The notes below the pieces were generated by a model. The model saw only the letters and a program-made list of their open reading frames with translations. It ran no database searches and had not been told where the DNA came from. 64,000 nt of DNA from Chryseobacterium echinoideorum (GTDB lineage Bacteria > Bacteroidota > Bacteroidia > Flavobacteriales > Weeksellaceae), in assembly GCF_007474535.1 (NCBI RefSeq), contig NZ_VKNW01000006.1:1-64000 (forward strand), written 5' to 3'. This document shows positions 17,274 through 26,237 of this stretch, in pieces (the stretch's first letter is position 1; each line of letters opens with the position of its first letter). Position numbers and translations under genes: made by a program.

Positions 17274-17987
17274 CTACTTTAATTGTTTTTGGAATAAAAG
17301 AGAAATTAAAATATAATAAATAATCACCATCGGAATTCCGACAGCTTTAAAGATAATTAAAATAATAATTGAGCCGATCAGCAAAGCCAATTTAGGGTAA
17401 TTATCCTGCAATTTCATCGACTTGAATTTCATTGCTATCATTTTGATTGGAGAAATTAAAAGCCATGATGAAATTATGGTTAAAATCAATAGTGAAAAAG
17501 AATTACTTAATAAAAACTCAAAACTCTGATTTTCTTTAAAAGCATACAATAATCCAAAAATCAAAATCGTATTGGAAGGGGTATTCAATCCCTTAAAATA
17601 ATACTTCTGTTCGTCATCCAGATTAAAAATAGCGAGTCTTAAACAAGAAAAAAGGGTGATTAAAAATCCTAAATATTTGACTTCAAATGGAAGATGCATT
17701 CCTAAAACTTCATTTCCGAAAGGTTCCAGCATTTTAAACATTGCCAATCCCGGAATAAACCCGAAGCTTACCATATCTGCTAAAGAGTCCAGCTGTACAC
17801 CTAGATTTGAATTGGATTTCAGAGCTCTTGCGACAAAACCATCAAAAAAATCCAAAACTAAAGATAAAATAATGCATACCGCTGTTGTCTTGTAATCACC
17901 TGAAATCAAATGTACAGCACCTACACATCCTGAAAAAAGATTTCCCAGTGTGAGTGCATTTGCCAGATTATTTTTAATAAAATTCAT
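17274..17987 (-). CDS. pssA: CDP-diacylglycerol-serine O-phosphatidyltransferase
   Basis: Start chosen at ATG 17987, 237 residues (MNFIKNNLANALTLGN), because upstream codons are AT-rich noncoding sequence and a -7 box lies there. The CDP-alcohol phosphotransferase signature is complete: D46-x2-D49-G-x2-A-R-x8-G-x3-D67-x3-D71. Six or more membrane helices follow. The opening TLGNLFSGCVGAVHLI matches bacterial PssA, which makes phosphatidylserine from CDP-diacylglycerol and serine on the way to phosphatidylethanolamine. TAATTTTG lies only 5 nt before the ATG, so the mRNA may lack a leader. Confidence 0.93.
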   Translation of the reverse strand: MNFIKNNLANALTLGNLFSGCVGAVHLISGDYKTTAVCIILSLVLDFFDGFVARALKSNSNLGVQLDSLADMVSFGFIPGLAMFKMLEPFGNEVLGMHLPFEVKYLGFLITLFSCLRLAIFNLDDEQKYYFKGLNTPSNTILIFGLLYAFKENQSFEFLLSNSFSLLILTIISSWLLISPIKMIAMKFKSMKLQDNYPKLALLIGSIIILIIFKAVGIPMVIIYYILISLLFQKQLK

Positions 17988-17992
17988 GGGAA

Positions 17993-18000
17993 CAAAATTA
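17993..18000 (-). promoter_or_regulatory. -7 box directly before pssA ATG
   Basis: On the reverse strand TAATTTTG, then TTCCC, then ATG. The predicted start point coincides with the start codon within a few bases. Confidence 0.55.
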
Positions 18001-18064
18001 CAGTTTTTAAAAACTTTAACCTTAATTAATATTAAGTAAAAATTAACTTGCAATGAATTTAACT

Positions 18065-18072
18065 TAAATTTG
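18065..18072 (+). promoter_or_regulatory. -7 box for the LTA-synthase-like gene
   Basis: TAAATTTG, exact consensus, 78 nt before the ATG at 18151. A TTG occurs at 18048-18050, closer than the usual 19-21 nt. Confidence 0.55.
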
Positions 18073-18150
18073 CACAGCGAAATCATAGGTCAGTTAAAAT
18101 TTAAAAGAAATCTGATGTTTTTTCGTCTTTAAAAATAACGAGACATTGTA

Positions 18151-20079
18151 ATGAAATTTTTTAAAGAATTCAGAAAGGAAGAAATCTTGGTTTTATGCTA
18201 TAGGATTTTTTTGGCATTTGTTTTTTATCAGGTCGCAAGACTTTTATTTTGGTTTTTCAACAAGAATTTAATTAAAGTAGCAAGTGTTTCAGACTATTTG
18301 GGACTGGCTTTTCATGGGGTTGCATTTGATACGACTGCAATTTTATATGTTAATTCATTGTTTATTTTTCTAAGCCTTGTTCCGATAGTGATCAATACTA
18401 AAAGAGGATATCAGAAATTTCTTATCTGGCTGTATTTTATCACCAACGGAATTGCTTATGCTATGAATTTCGGTGATTTTGTGTATTACAAATTTTCTCA
18501 GGCAAGATTGACATCGGCAGCTTTTCAGGTAGCAAAAAACGAGACGAATATTTTTAAAGTTTTTACTGTTTCACTGGCAGAACATCCTTTTGTGTTGATC
18601 TGGTTTATTGCTTTAATGTTTTTGTGGGTTTTTCTTTATAAAAAGTTTAAAATCCGGGAGCGGAAACCCGTAAAGCTTGTTCCTTACTTTGTTTTATCCA
18701 TCGTAACTTTATGTATTTCTGCGGTTCTGATTGTTGGCGGAATAAGGGGAGATTTTAAGCATAGTACAAGACCAATTAATCTTGTCGATGCCAATAAATT
18801 TGTGAAAAATCCTTTGCAGGGAAATATTGTCCTCAATTCTACTTTTTCGTTTTTCAGAACATTAGGAACTAACAATTTTAAAGAAGTACATTTTGTTGAT
18901 CAGCAATTTATTGATGAAAATATCAATCCCTATAAAATGTACGACAGAGAAGTTCAGGATAAACCCAATATCGTTATTTTTATTGTTGAGTCTTTTGGCA
19001 GAGAATATTCGGGAGCATTTAACAAAGATAAAAATATCAAAGATTATGTTTCTTACACTCCTTTTATTGATAGCTTAGCTGATCAAAGTTTAATTTTTCC
19101 TAATACATTTGCTAACGGAAGACAGTCGATTCATGGGATGAGCAGTATTTTGGCAGGAATTCCGAGTTTAACGGATGCTTTTACAAGTTCACCTTATTCC
19201 AATCAGAAAATTCAGTCGATTGTTTCGGTGTGTAACGATATGGGATATGATACTTCCTTTTATCATGGTGCACCGAATGGTTCGATGGGATTTATGGGCT
19301 TTGGAAATATTTTAGGTTTTAAACACTATTTCGGAAAAGATGAATATCACGGAGATCAGGACTTCGACGGGATGTGGGCAATCTGGGACGAACCATTTTT
19401 GCAGTATTTTGCTAAAAATGTAGGAAAAAAACAACCGTTTATGGCTACCGTTTTTACGGCATCATCGCACCATCCTTTTAAAATTCCTGAGAAATACAAT
19501 GGTAAATTTAAAAAGGGAAATATCCAAATGCATGAGCCAATGCAATATACAGATTATGCTATCAAGCAATATTTTGAGACGGCTAAGAAACAGCCGTGGT
19601 TCAAAAATACCATTTTCGTTTTTACAGGAGACCATACCAATCAGGTTTTTTATCCTGAATATGAAAAAGCAATGAACCGTTTTGCTGTTCCACTGATGTT
19701 TTATTCTCCCAATCCAGAATATCATCTGAAAGGCATCAATGAAGAATTAGCACAACAGATGGATATTTATCCTACTTTGGCAGATCTGATAGGATATAAT
19801 AAAAAAATCAGAAGCTGGGGAAGAAGTCTTGTAAGTGAAAAAAAATATATTCCTCTAATTATCAATTCTGATGGAGCTTCCGAACAGTTTATTTACGGTA
19901 ATTATATCTATCGTTTCGATGGAAAAGAAGTTATCGGTATTTATAATAAAACGGATTTAGGATTTGAAAAAAATTTGGTAAATCAAATAAAGACTCCTGA
20001 AACTGAAAAAGGGGAGCAGGTTGCTAAAGCCTGGTATCAGGACTATATGAATCGGGTGATCAATCGAAAGTTAAATTGA
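18151..20079 (+). CDS. LTA-synthase-family membrane sulfatase-fold transferase
   Basis: 642 residues: five N-terminal membrane helices (to about residue 200), then an extracytoplasmic alkaline-phosphatase/sulfatase fold. Metal and catalytic landmarks are NIVIFIVESFGREYSG (first metal Glu), FANGRQSIHGMSS with Ser326 where the family has its Thr/Ser nucleophile, TASSHHPFKIP and FTGDHTNQ. In Gram-positives this family polymerises glycerophosphate; in Gram-negatives it moves phosphoglycerol or phosphoethanolamine onto lipids or glycans, which is the likely role here. The substrate is unknown. Promoter at 18065; no obvious partner gene. Confidence 0.88.
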   Translation: MKFFKEFRKEEILVLCYRIFLAFVFYQVARLLFWFFNKNLIKVASVSDYLGLAFHGVAFDTTAILYVNSLFIFLSLVPIVINTKRGYQKFLIWLYFITNGIAYAMNFGDFVYYKFSQARLTSAAFQVAKNETNIFKVFTVSLAEHPFVLIWFIALMFLWVFLYKKFKIRERKPVKLVPYFVLSIVTLCISAVLIVGGIRGDFKHSTRPINLVDANKFVKNPLQGNIVLNSTFSFFRTLGTNNFKEVHFVDQQFIDENINPYKMYDREVQDKPNIVIFIVESFGREYSGAFNKDKNIKDYVSYTPFIDSLADQSLIFPNTFANGRQSIHGMSSILAGIPSLTDAFTSSPYSNQKIQSIVSVCNDMGYDTSFYHGAPNGSMGFMGFGNILGFKHYFGKDEYHGDQDFDGMWAIWDEPFLQYFAKNVGKKQPFMATVFTASSHHPFKIPEKYNGKFKKGNIQMHEPMQYTDYAIKQYFETAKKQPWFKNTIFVFTGDHTNQVFYPEYEKAMNRFAVPLMFYSPNPEYHLKGINEELAQQMDIYPTLADLIGYNKKIRSWGRSLVSEKKYIPLIINSDGASEQFIYGNYIYRFDGKEVIGIYNKTDLGFEKNLVNQIKTPETEKGEQVAKAWYQDYMNRVINRKLN

Positions 20080-20238
20080 TTGAAAAATATAGCCGCAGTA
20101 AAATTTTTACAATGGAAATAGTACTCTTTTCTTATTTATGCAAAGAATAGCAAAATTCTTTGTCTCTTTAAAAATTATTTCTATTTTTAACTAATCAATG
20201 ATTTATTAATCTATAAATAAAATTAAACAGAATTTAAT

Positions 20239-20658
20239 ATGAAAAAATTATTAGCAACATTAGTACTTTCTTTATTCAGTATAATGTCTTTTGCACAGAT
20301 TGAAGGAAAATGGAAAACCATAGATGATGAAACTAAACAAGCAAAATCTATCGTAGAAATTTATAAAAAGTCTGACGGAAAATATTATGGTAAGGTTTCC
20401 CAATTATTAATTAAACCTGCAGATCCAAATTGTTCTGGCTGTAAAGATGACAGAAAAGGAAAACCGATCCTGGGCATGGAAATCATAAGAGGATTAGCAA
20501 AAGACGGAGATGAGTTTACAGGAGGTACCATTACAGATCCTAAAACCGGAAAAACATATAAATGTACCATCACAAAAGATGGTGATAAACTTAATGTAAG
20601 AGGTTATATGGGTTTTTCTCTTTTAGGAAGAACTCAGGTTTGGCAAAAAGTTAAATAG
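20239..20658 (+). CDS. DUF2147 secreted protein
   Basis: 139 residues with a clear signal peptide (KKLLATLVLSLFSIMSFAQ). The mature 120-residue domain is DUF2147: EGKWKTIDDETKQAKSIVEI, then KVSQLLIKPADPNCSGCKDD with a CxxC, a central GMEIIRGL, TGGTITDPKTGKTYKC, and the closing YMGFSLLGRTQVWQKV. DUF2147 is a small lipocalin-like beta fold found in many Bacteroidetes and proteobacteria; its ligand is not known. A single-gene transcript, to judge by the terminator at 20681. Confidence 0.92.
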   Translation: MKKLLATLVLSLFSIMSFAQIEGKWKTIDDETKQAKSIVEIYKKSDGKYYGKVSQLLIKPADPNCSGCKDDRKGKPILGMEIIRGLAKDGDEFTGGTITDPKTGKTYKCTITKDGDKLNVRGYMGFSLLGRTQVWQKVK

Positions 20659-20680
20659 TTTACAACCTATTAAAAAACAT

Positions 20681-20712
20681 AAGACAACTCTGCAATGAGT
20701 TGTCTTTTTTTA
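20681..20712 (+). terminator. Terminator after DUF2147 gene
   Basis: A perfect 10-bp stem, AAGACAACTC (20681-20690) with GAGTTGTCTT (20697-20706), runs into a T tract. Confidence 0.85.
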
Positions 20713-20734
20713 TGATAGAAATAATAAAAAACAC

Positions 20735-20742
20735 TATTTTTG
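20735..20742 (+). promoter_or_regulatory. -7 box for pdhB
   Basis: TATTTTTG fits TAnnTTTG and ends 23 nt before the pdhB ATG. Confidence 0.5.
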
Positions 20743-20765
20743 TACTCTAAATTTTTCAAATAACT

Positions 20766-21746
20766 ATGGCAGAATATACTTTTCGTGAGGTAATTGCACA
20801 GGCAATGAGCGAGGAAATGCGTAAAGACGAATCCATTTTTTTAATGGGAGAGGAAGTTGCAGAATACAATGGTGCTTACAAAGCTTCTAAAGGAATGCTG
20901 GATGAGTTTGGTGCTAAAAGAGTGATAGATACACCCATTGCTGAGCTTGGTTTCACAGGTATTGCAGTAGGAGCAGCGATGAACGGCAACAGACCGATTG
21001 TAGAATATATGACCTTCAATTTCTCTTTGGTAGGTATAGATCAAATTATTAATAATGCTGCTAAAATCCGTCAGATGAGTGGCGGTCAGTGGAATTGTCC
21101 TATCGTTTTCCGTGGTCCTACAGCTTCGGCGGGTCAGTTGGGAGCAACACATTCACAAGCATTTGAAAACTGGTTTGCTAACTGTCCTGGTCTTAAGGTG
21201 GTCGTTCCTTCTAATCCTTATGATGCGAAAGGTTTACTAAAAACAGCTATTCAGGATAATGATCCGGTAATTTTCATGGAATCTGAACAGATGTACGGTG
21301 ATAAAATGGAAATTCCTGAAGAAGAATATTATTTACCAATCGGAAAAGCAGACATCAAAAGAGAAGGTACCGATGTAACATTGGTTTCCTTTGGTAAGAT
21401 CATGAAATTGGCAATTCAGGCAGCAGAAGATATGGCTAAAGAAGGTATTTCTGTTGAAGTGATTGATTTAAGAACGGTTCGTCCGTTAGATTTTGATACT
21501 GTTTTGGCTTCTGTGAAGAAAACAAACAGACTTGTAATTCTGGAAGAAGCATGGCCTTTTGGTTCTGTATCATCTGAAATTACTTATATGGTACAGCAAA
21601 AAGCATTTGACTATCTTGATGCGCCGATCAAGAGAATTACAACGCCGGATGCTCCGGCTCCATACTCGGCTGCATTATTTGCAGAGTGGTTTCCGAAACT
21701 TGAAAAAGTAAAAGAGGAAATCAAAAAAGCAATGTATGTAAAATAA
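20766..21746 (+). CDS. pdhB: Pyruvate dehydrogenase E1 component, beta subunit
   Basis: 326 residues, the usual length of an E1-beta. It has AEYTFREVIAQAMSEEM at the start, the ThDP-site GEEVAEYNGAYKASKGM, IDTPIAELGFTGIAVGAA, FRGPTASAGQLGATHSQ, and the C-terminal transketolase domain with VIDLRTVRPLDF and EEAWPFGSVSSE. With an E1-alpha and lipoylated E2 encoded elsewhere it converts pyruvate to acetyl-CoA. A branched-chain 2-oxoacid role cannot be excluded, but the motifs fit pyruvate better. The alpha gene is not adjacent; this gene has its own promoter box and terminator. Confidence 0.92.
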   Translation: MAEYTFREVIAQAMSEEMRKDESIFLMGEEVAEYNGAYKASKGMLDEFGAKRVIDTPIAELGFTGIAVGAAMNGNRPIVEYMTFNFSLVGIDQIINNAAKIRQMSGGQWNCPIVFRGPTASAGQLGATHSQAFENWFANCPGLKVVVPSNPYDAKGLLKTAIQDNDPVIFMESEQMYGDKMEIPEEEYYLPIGKADIKREGTDVTLVSFGKIMKLAIQAAEDMAKEGISVEVIDLRTVRPLDFDTVLASVKKTNRLVILEEAWPFGSVSSEITYMVQQKAFDYLDAPIKRITTPDAPAPYSAALFAEWFPKLEKVKEEIKKAMYVK

Positions 21747-21764
21747 TTAAGTAAGATTATAGAG

Positions 21765-21790
21765 AAAAACTTCCGAAAGGAAGTTTTTTC
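21765..21790 (+). terminator. Terminator after pdhB
   Basis: AAAAACTTCC (21765-21774) with GGAAGTTTTT (21779-21788) around a GAAA tetraloop, ending in a T tract. Confidence 0.9.
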
Positions 21791-21837
21791 ATTTATACTA
21801 TTCATAACTAATATGAGGAAGGGTCATAATTTTGATA

Positions 21838-21845
21838 TAAATTTG
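21838..21845 (+). promoter_or_regulatory. -7 box for kup
   Basis: TAAATTTG, exact consensus, 22 nt before the kup ATG. Confidence 0.6.
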
Positions 21846-21867
21846 CGCCTTTAAATAATTAGCTGAA

Positions 21868-23859
21868 ATGTCAGAAGTTACAGAAGGAGGTCACCATTTT
21901 GATCTTAAAAAGCTTTCATTTATTGGAGTTATTGTTTCTCTGGGAATTGTATTCGGAGATATTGGTACCTCACCACTTTATGTAATGAAAGCCATTGTAA
22001 ATGCAAGAAAAGAGGGTGCTTTGATGCCTTTTGATGAATACATTGAAGGAGCTTTATCCTGTATCATCTGGACATTAACTTTACAGACAACCGTAAAATA
22101 TGTTATTATTGCTCTGAGAGCTGATAACAAAGGCGAAGGTGGAATTTTGTCTTTATATTCTCTGGTAAAAAGACTCAAGAAAAAATGGTTGTATATCATT
22201 GCAATTATCGGGGCTTCTACATTAGTTGCAGACAGTGTAATTACTCCTTCATTAACGGTAATGTCTGCAATTGAAGGACTGAAGATCTACAATCCCAATA
22301 CCCCTGTAGTTTATATTACATTAGTCATTTTATTAGTTATTTTTCTGGTTCAGCAATTCGGAACCGCATCTATCGGAAAGTTTTTTGGTCCTATCATGGT
22401 TACCTGGTTCGTGGTTTTAGGCGGATTTGGAGCTATGCATATTTTTGATCATTTAGAAATACTAAAGGCATTCAATCCGATGTATGCGTACAACCTGATT
22501 ACCCATTCTCCAAGTGCAATTGTAATCATGGGAGCGGTTTTTCTATGCACAACCGGAGCAGAAGCCTTGTATTCCGATTTAGGACATTGCGGAGCAAAAA
22601 ATATTCGGGTAAGCTGGATTTTTGTAAAAGTAATGTTGATTCTTAATTATTTAGGACAGGGAGCATGGCTATTAGATAATTATCAGAAAGTTTTTACAGG
22701 TGTCAATCCGTTTTTTGGAATTATGCCTGAATGGGCAGTTTTACCGGGAGTTGTTTTAGCTACAGCAGCCGCAATTATTGCAAGTCAGGCTGTAATTACC
22801 GGCTCATTTACCATGTTTTCTGAGGCAATGTCTATTTCATTCTGGCCCAACCAGCATATTGAGTATCCTTCGGGAGTCAAAGGTCAGATGTATATCCCGA
22901 GAATCAATTGGGGATTGATGTTCCTGTGTTTTATTGTTGTCATTTATTTCCAGAAGTCAGAACACATGGAAGCAGCGTATGGTTTAACGATTACCATCAC
23001 AATGCTGATGACGACTGTTTTACTTACTTACTGGCTTAGCCGGACCAGACTTAATAAAATCTTTATTTTTGGATTTGTCGCAATGTATCTTACTTTAGAA
23101 TTAGGATTTTTCTATGCAAATGTTCTGAAGTTTTTTGAAGGAGGATGGCTTACCATCGTTTTAGGAGGATTCATAGCGGTATGTATGTATGCATGGTACA
23201 ACGGTAGGCTGCTAAAAGCAAAATTTACCAATTATGTTAAAATAGGAAAATATGTTTCTATCATAAAAGATATGAAACTTGATGAGACAATTCCGAAATA
23301 TTGTACCAATCTTGCCTACTTAAGCCGTGCAAAACGACATGATGAGATTGAATCTAAGATCATTTATTCCATTATCAAGAAACAGCCGAAAAGAGCTGAT
23401 CATTACTTTATTTTAAGTATTGTTAATCAGGAAGATCCCTACACATTCAAATACAGTATTGATGAAATTCTGCCGGGAACGATCTATAAAATCAATTTTC
23501 TTTTAGGATTTAAAGTAGACAGGAGAATTAATGATTATTTCAACATGGTGCTGAAAGATATGATGGCGGAAGGAACTATTCCGTCAAGGAGCAGCCATCC
23601 GTCTTTGAGAGCTCATAATATTCCGCCAGATCTGAAATATGTAATTATTGACAATACATACATTAATGATATTCTCTTGACGGTCAAGCAAAAAATAACA
23701 CTCAATATTTATAATTTTGTGAAGTATATCGGAAGTGATGATTTCAAATCATGGGGAGTAACTTCTCATAATGTTGTCGTAGAATCTGCACCGCTCACAG
23801 AAGAAACAATTTCCTCTAATAAGATACAGCAATCCGAATTTTTCAGATGCAAGTCATAA
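21868..23859 (+). CDS. kup: KUP-type potassium uptake transporter
   Basis: 663 residues with about twelve membrane helices and a soluble C-terminal third from roughly residue 455. Family marks are GIVFGDIGTSPLYVMKA near the N-terminus, LRADNKGEGGILSLYSL, GASTLVADSVITPSLTVMSA, and TGAEALYSDLGHCG. KUP proteins bring in K+ with H+. The C-terminal part here is long and lacks the usual clean end, but is of normal family size. Promoter box at 21838; the Fur-family gene follows with its own box. Confidence 0.95.
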   Translation: MSEVTEGGHHFDLKKLSFIGVIVSLGIVFGDIGTSPLYVMKAIVNARKEGALMPFDEYIEGALSCIIWTLTLQTTVKYVIIALRADNKGEGGILSLYSLVKRLKKKWLYIIAIIGASTLVADSVITPSLTVMSAIEGLKIYNPNTPVVYITLVILLVIFLVQQFGTASIGKFFGPIMVTWFVVLGGFGAMHIFDHLEILKAFNPMYAYNLITHSPSAIVIMGAVFLCTTGAEALYSDLGHCGAKNIRVSWIFVKVMLILNYLGQGAWLLDNYQKVFTGVNPFFGIMPEWAVLPGVVLATAAAIIASQAVITGSFTMFSEAMSISFWPNQHIEYPSGVKGQMYIPRINWGLMFLCFIVVIYFQKSEHMEAAYGLTITITMLMTTVLLTYWLSRTRLNKIFIFGFVAMYLTLELGFFYANVLKFFEGGWLTIVLGGFIAVCMYAWYNGRLLKAKFTNYVKIGKYVSIIKDMKLDETIPKYCTNLAYLSRAKRHDEIESKIIYSIIKKQPKRADHYFILSIVNQEDPYTFKYSIDEILPGTIYKINFLLGFKVDRRINDYFNMVLKDMMAEGTIPSRSSHPSLRAHNIPPDLKYVIIDNTYINDILLTVKQKITLNIYNFVKYIGSDDFKSWGVTSHNVVVESAPLTEETISSNKIQQSEFFRCKS

Positions 23860-23903
23860 TATTTTGATGAAAACAGGGTAGTTTCCATTTAAATAAAAAT
23901 CAA

Positions 23904-23911
23904 TAAATTTG
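23904..23911 (+). promoter_or_regulatory. -7 box for the Fur-family gene
   Basis: TAAATTTG, exact consensus, 16 nt before the ATG at 23928. Confidence 0.6.
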
Positions 23912-23927
23912 TAGTATAAATTTTTTA

Positions 23928-24401
23928 ATGGATACTTTACAAAAAGAAAAAAATATAACACTGATAAAGGATGTTTTGCGTAACTACCTTCTGGAAAAGG
24001 GGTTTCGGAATACACCTGAAAGGTATACAATTTTAGAGGAAATCTACAATATGGATCATCACTTCAATGTGGATGATCTGTATCTCCTGATGATGCAGAA
24101 GAAATACCATGTGTCTAAAGCTACAATTTACAACACAATAGAAATTTTTCTTGATGCAGGTTTGATCCGCAAACATCAGTTTGGTGAAAAAACCCTTACT
24201 TCTTCTTCATATGAAAAGTCTTACTTTGACAAGCAGCATGATCATCTTGTGATTTACAAGAAAGACTCAGACAAAGAGATTGAAGAAATTATAGAATTCT
24301 GTGATCCTAGGATTCAGGGGATTAAAGAATCGATAGAAGCCGCTTTTGGTGTGAAAATTGATTCTCATTCGCTGTATTTTTACGGTACAAAGAATGACTG
24401 A
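23928..24401 (+). CDS. Fur-family transcriptional regulator
   Basis: 157 residues. The winged helix covers about residues 15-90 (GFRNTPERYTILEEIYN, then KYHVSKATIYNTIEIFLDAG as recognition helix). The regulatory metal region includes DHHFNVDDLY and a C-terminal dimerisation domain with KQHDHLVIYK. The two CxxC zinc motifs of classical Fur are missing; only a single Cys remains, in EFCDP. This is the usual flavobacterial form, which could sense Fe, Zn, Mn or peroxide. The OstA-like gene starts 3 nt after its stop, so the two are one transcript. Confidence 0.92.
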   Translation: MDTLQKEKNITLIKDVLRNYLLEKGFRNTPERYTILEEIYNMDHHFNVDDLYLLMMQKKYHVSKATIYNTIEIFLDAGLIRKHQFGEKTLTSSSYEKSYFDKQHDHLVIYKKDSDKEIEEIIEFCDPRIQGIKESIEAAFGVKIDSHSLYFYGTKND

Positions 24402-24404
24402 TCA

Positions 24405-26144
24405 ATGAGAATTTTTCTTTTCCTTTTTTTGCTGATAAGTTCAGCTATTTTTGCGCAGAATACAAAACCCGCAAAACGAGATCCTTATTTACAAAACCCG
24501 GTAAAAAATCAGCCTCCGAAAAGCAGTCCTGAAAATAGGATTCACATCATCAATGCAGACGAAATCAAAAAAGATACAAAGTATGATGGGAATCGCTACT
24601 TTGTAGGAAATGTTCAGATAGAGCATCAGGGTTCAATATTGTATGCAGATGAAGTAGTCGTTTACGAAGAAGAAAACTTTGTAAGAGCAATGGGAAATAC
24701 AAAACTTCAGAATTCTGATGGTTCTGTAATTACTGCTGCCGAAATGGAATATGACGGAAATTCCCAGAAAGGAGTTGCCAAAAAAAATGTAGTGCTTACA
24801 GATCCGAAAGGAACTGTCATCAAAACTCAGACAATGTACTACGACAGAATGGCAAACCAGGCGTATTTTAATACTGGAGGAACCATCTTTGACGGGAAAA
24901 GTACAACCTATACAAAATCTGCAACTTATTATTTAACAACGAGAGTGGTAGATCTTTCCGGAGATGTAAAAATTGTGGATAATGATTATACTCTGGAAGG
25001 AAGAAATGTAGTTCAGAATCAGAATACCAATATTGTAGATATCAATGGGTATACTGTAATAACGAATAATAAAAATCCTAAAAACAGAATTGTTACTGAA
25101 AAAGGGACGCATAACCTCAACACCAAAGAGTCATTTCTTACCAAAAATTCCAAGATTTTTTATAACGATAAAATTCTTACGGGAGACGAAATGTACTACA
25201 ATCAGCTGACAGGATTTGGCAAAGCTACCGGAAATGTGACACTGGATGATCCTCTGGAAAAAAGATATCTGAAAGGGGGATATGGAGAAATTTTCGAGAA
25301 GAAAGATTCTGCAATGATGACGAAAAGTCCGTATGCGGTGAAAATCTTAGAAAAAGATTCTATTTATTTTGCTTCAGAAAAAATTCTTTCTTATCAAAAG
25401 CCAGATTCTGCAGATATTACCAAAAAGAAAAGTTTTCTAAGAGCATTCAGAAAAGCAAGAATTTACAAATCTAATGCACAGGGAAGAGCAGATTCTATCG
25501 CTTTTAACGAGACTGACGGCATCATGCATATGTACACAGAGCCTATTCTATGGAGTGGTGAAAAGCAGGTGACCGGAGATAAAATTGAAGCTTATTTTAA
25601 TACCGAAACCGAAAATATAGATTCTCTAAAAGTTATAGGAAACGCTTTGGCGATCAGTAAAGTAGATTCTTTAAACCTGCTGGATGAGTTTAATCAGGTG
25701 AAAGGTAAATTGATGACGGTTTATTACGAAGGGCAAGACATCAAAGAGGTGAAGGTCATTGGAAATGCACAGGCAATTACGTTTGCGGACGAAGAAAACA
25801 AAACGACAAAAAAGCAGGAAAGAGTAGGAATTGCCTTAACATCCTGCGGAATTATTGGTTCTTTGTTTGAAGAACAAAAGCTGCAGATTATCTCGTGCAG
25901 TATTGGTGCTACATCTACCACGTATCCGATGAGCAAGATAGAGCCAGAGAAAAGAAAGTTTCCCGACTTCAACTGGAATACCAAAGACAGAATCAGGAAA
26001 TGGCAGGATATTCTCGTAGATACTCCTAACTATGAAGAAATACAATACATTCCAAATGACGGACTTTATAACAAAGCGAAAGAAGCAATAGATCGCGAGA
26101 AAGCCAAAGAAGAAGGCAAAAAACCAAAAAGGGTAAGAAAATAA
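24405..26144 (+). CDS. OstA/LptA-like LPS-transport protein
   Basis: 579 residues with a signal peptide (RIFLFLFLLISSAIFAQ). From about residue 50 come repeated OstA-fold strands: HIINADEIKKDTKYDGNRY, FVGNVQIEHQGSILYADEVV, ITAAEMEYDGNSQKGVAKKN, and more through to VIGNAQAITFADEENKTT. LptA-fold proteins form the periplasmic bridge carrying lipopolysaccharide to the outer membrane; this long Bacteroidetes version probably plays that role or a paralogous one. It ends in a Lys/Arg-rich tail (KPKRVRK). It follows the Fur-family gene by 3 nt, an odd but close linkage. Confidence 0.87.
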   Translation: MRIFLFLFLLISSAIFAQNTKPAKRDPYLQNPVKNQPPKSSPENRIHIINADEIKKDTKYDGNRYFVGNVQIEHQGSILYADEVVVYEEENFVRAMGNTKLQNSDGSVITAAEMEYDGNSQKGVAKKNVVLTDPKGTVIKTQTMYYDRMANQAYFNTGGTIFDGKSTTYTKSATYYLTTRVVDLSGDVKIVDNDYTLEGRNVVQNQNTNIVDINGYTVITNNKNPKNRIVTEKGTHNLNTKESFLTKNSKIFYNDKILTGDEMYYNQLTGFGKATGNVTLDDPLEKRYLKGGYGEIFEKKDSAMMTKSPYAVKILEKDSIYFASEKILSYQKPDSADITKKKSFLRAFRKARIYKSNAQGRADSIAFNETDGIMHMYTEPILWSGEKQVTGDKIEAYFNTETENIDSLKVIGNALAISKVDSLNLLDEFNQVKGKLMTVYYEGQDIKEVKVIGNAQAITFADEENKTTKKQERVGIALTSCGIIGSLFEEQKLQIISCSIGATSTTYPMSKIEPEKRKFPDFNWNTKDRIRKWQDILVDTPNYEEIQYIPNDGLYNKAKEAIDREKAKEEGKKPKRVRK

Positions 26145-26150
26145 TAGAAG

Positions 26151-26178
26151 AGATCAGTTTTACACTGGTCTTTTTTAA
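26151..26178 (+). terminator. Terminator after the OstA-like gene
   Basis: AGATCAGT (26151-26158) with ACTGGTCT (26164-26171), one G-T pair, then a T tract. Confidence 0.7.
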
Positions 26179-26237
26179 TGCCTATAATTTCCCTCTTTCC
26201 TAAATCTTCTTTAGCTTTGCCTAAATTTTTTCAGACA

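Noticed and set aside
17988..18086. Longer N-terminus for pssA
   Set aside because: Extra residues come from AT-rich spacer, and a -7 box lies inside it.
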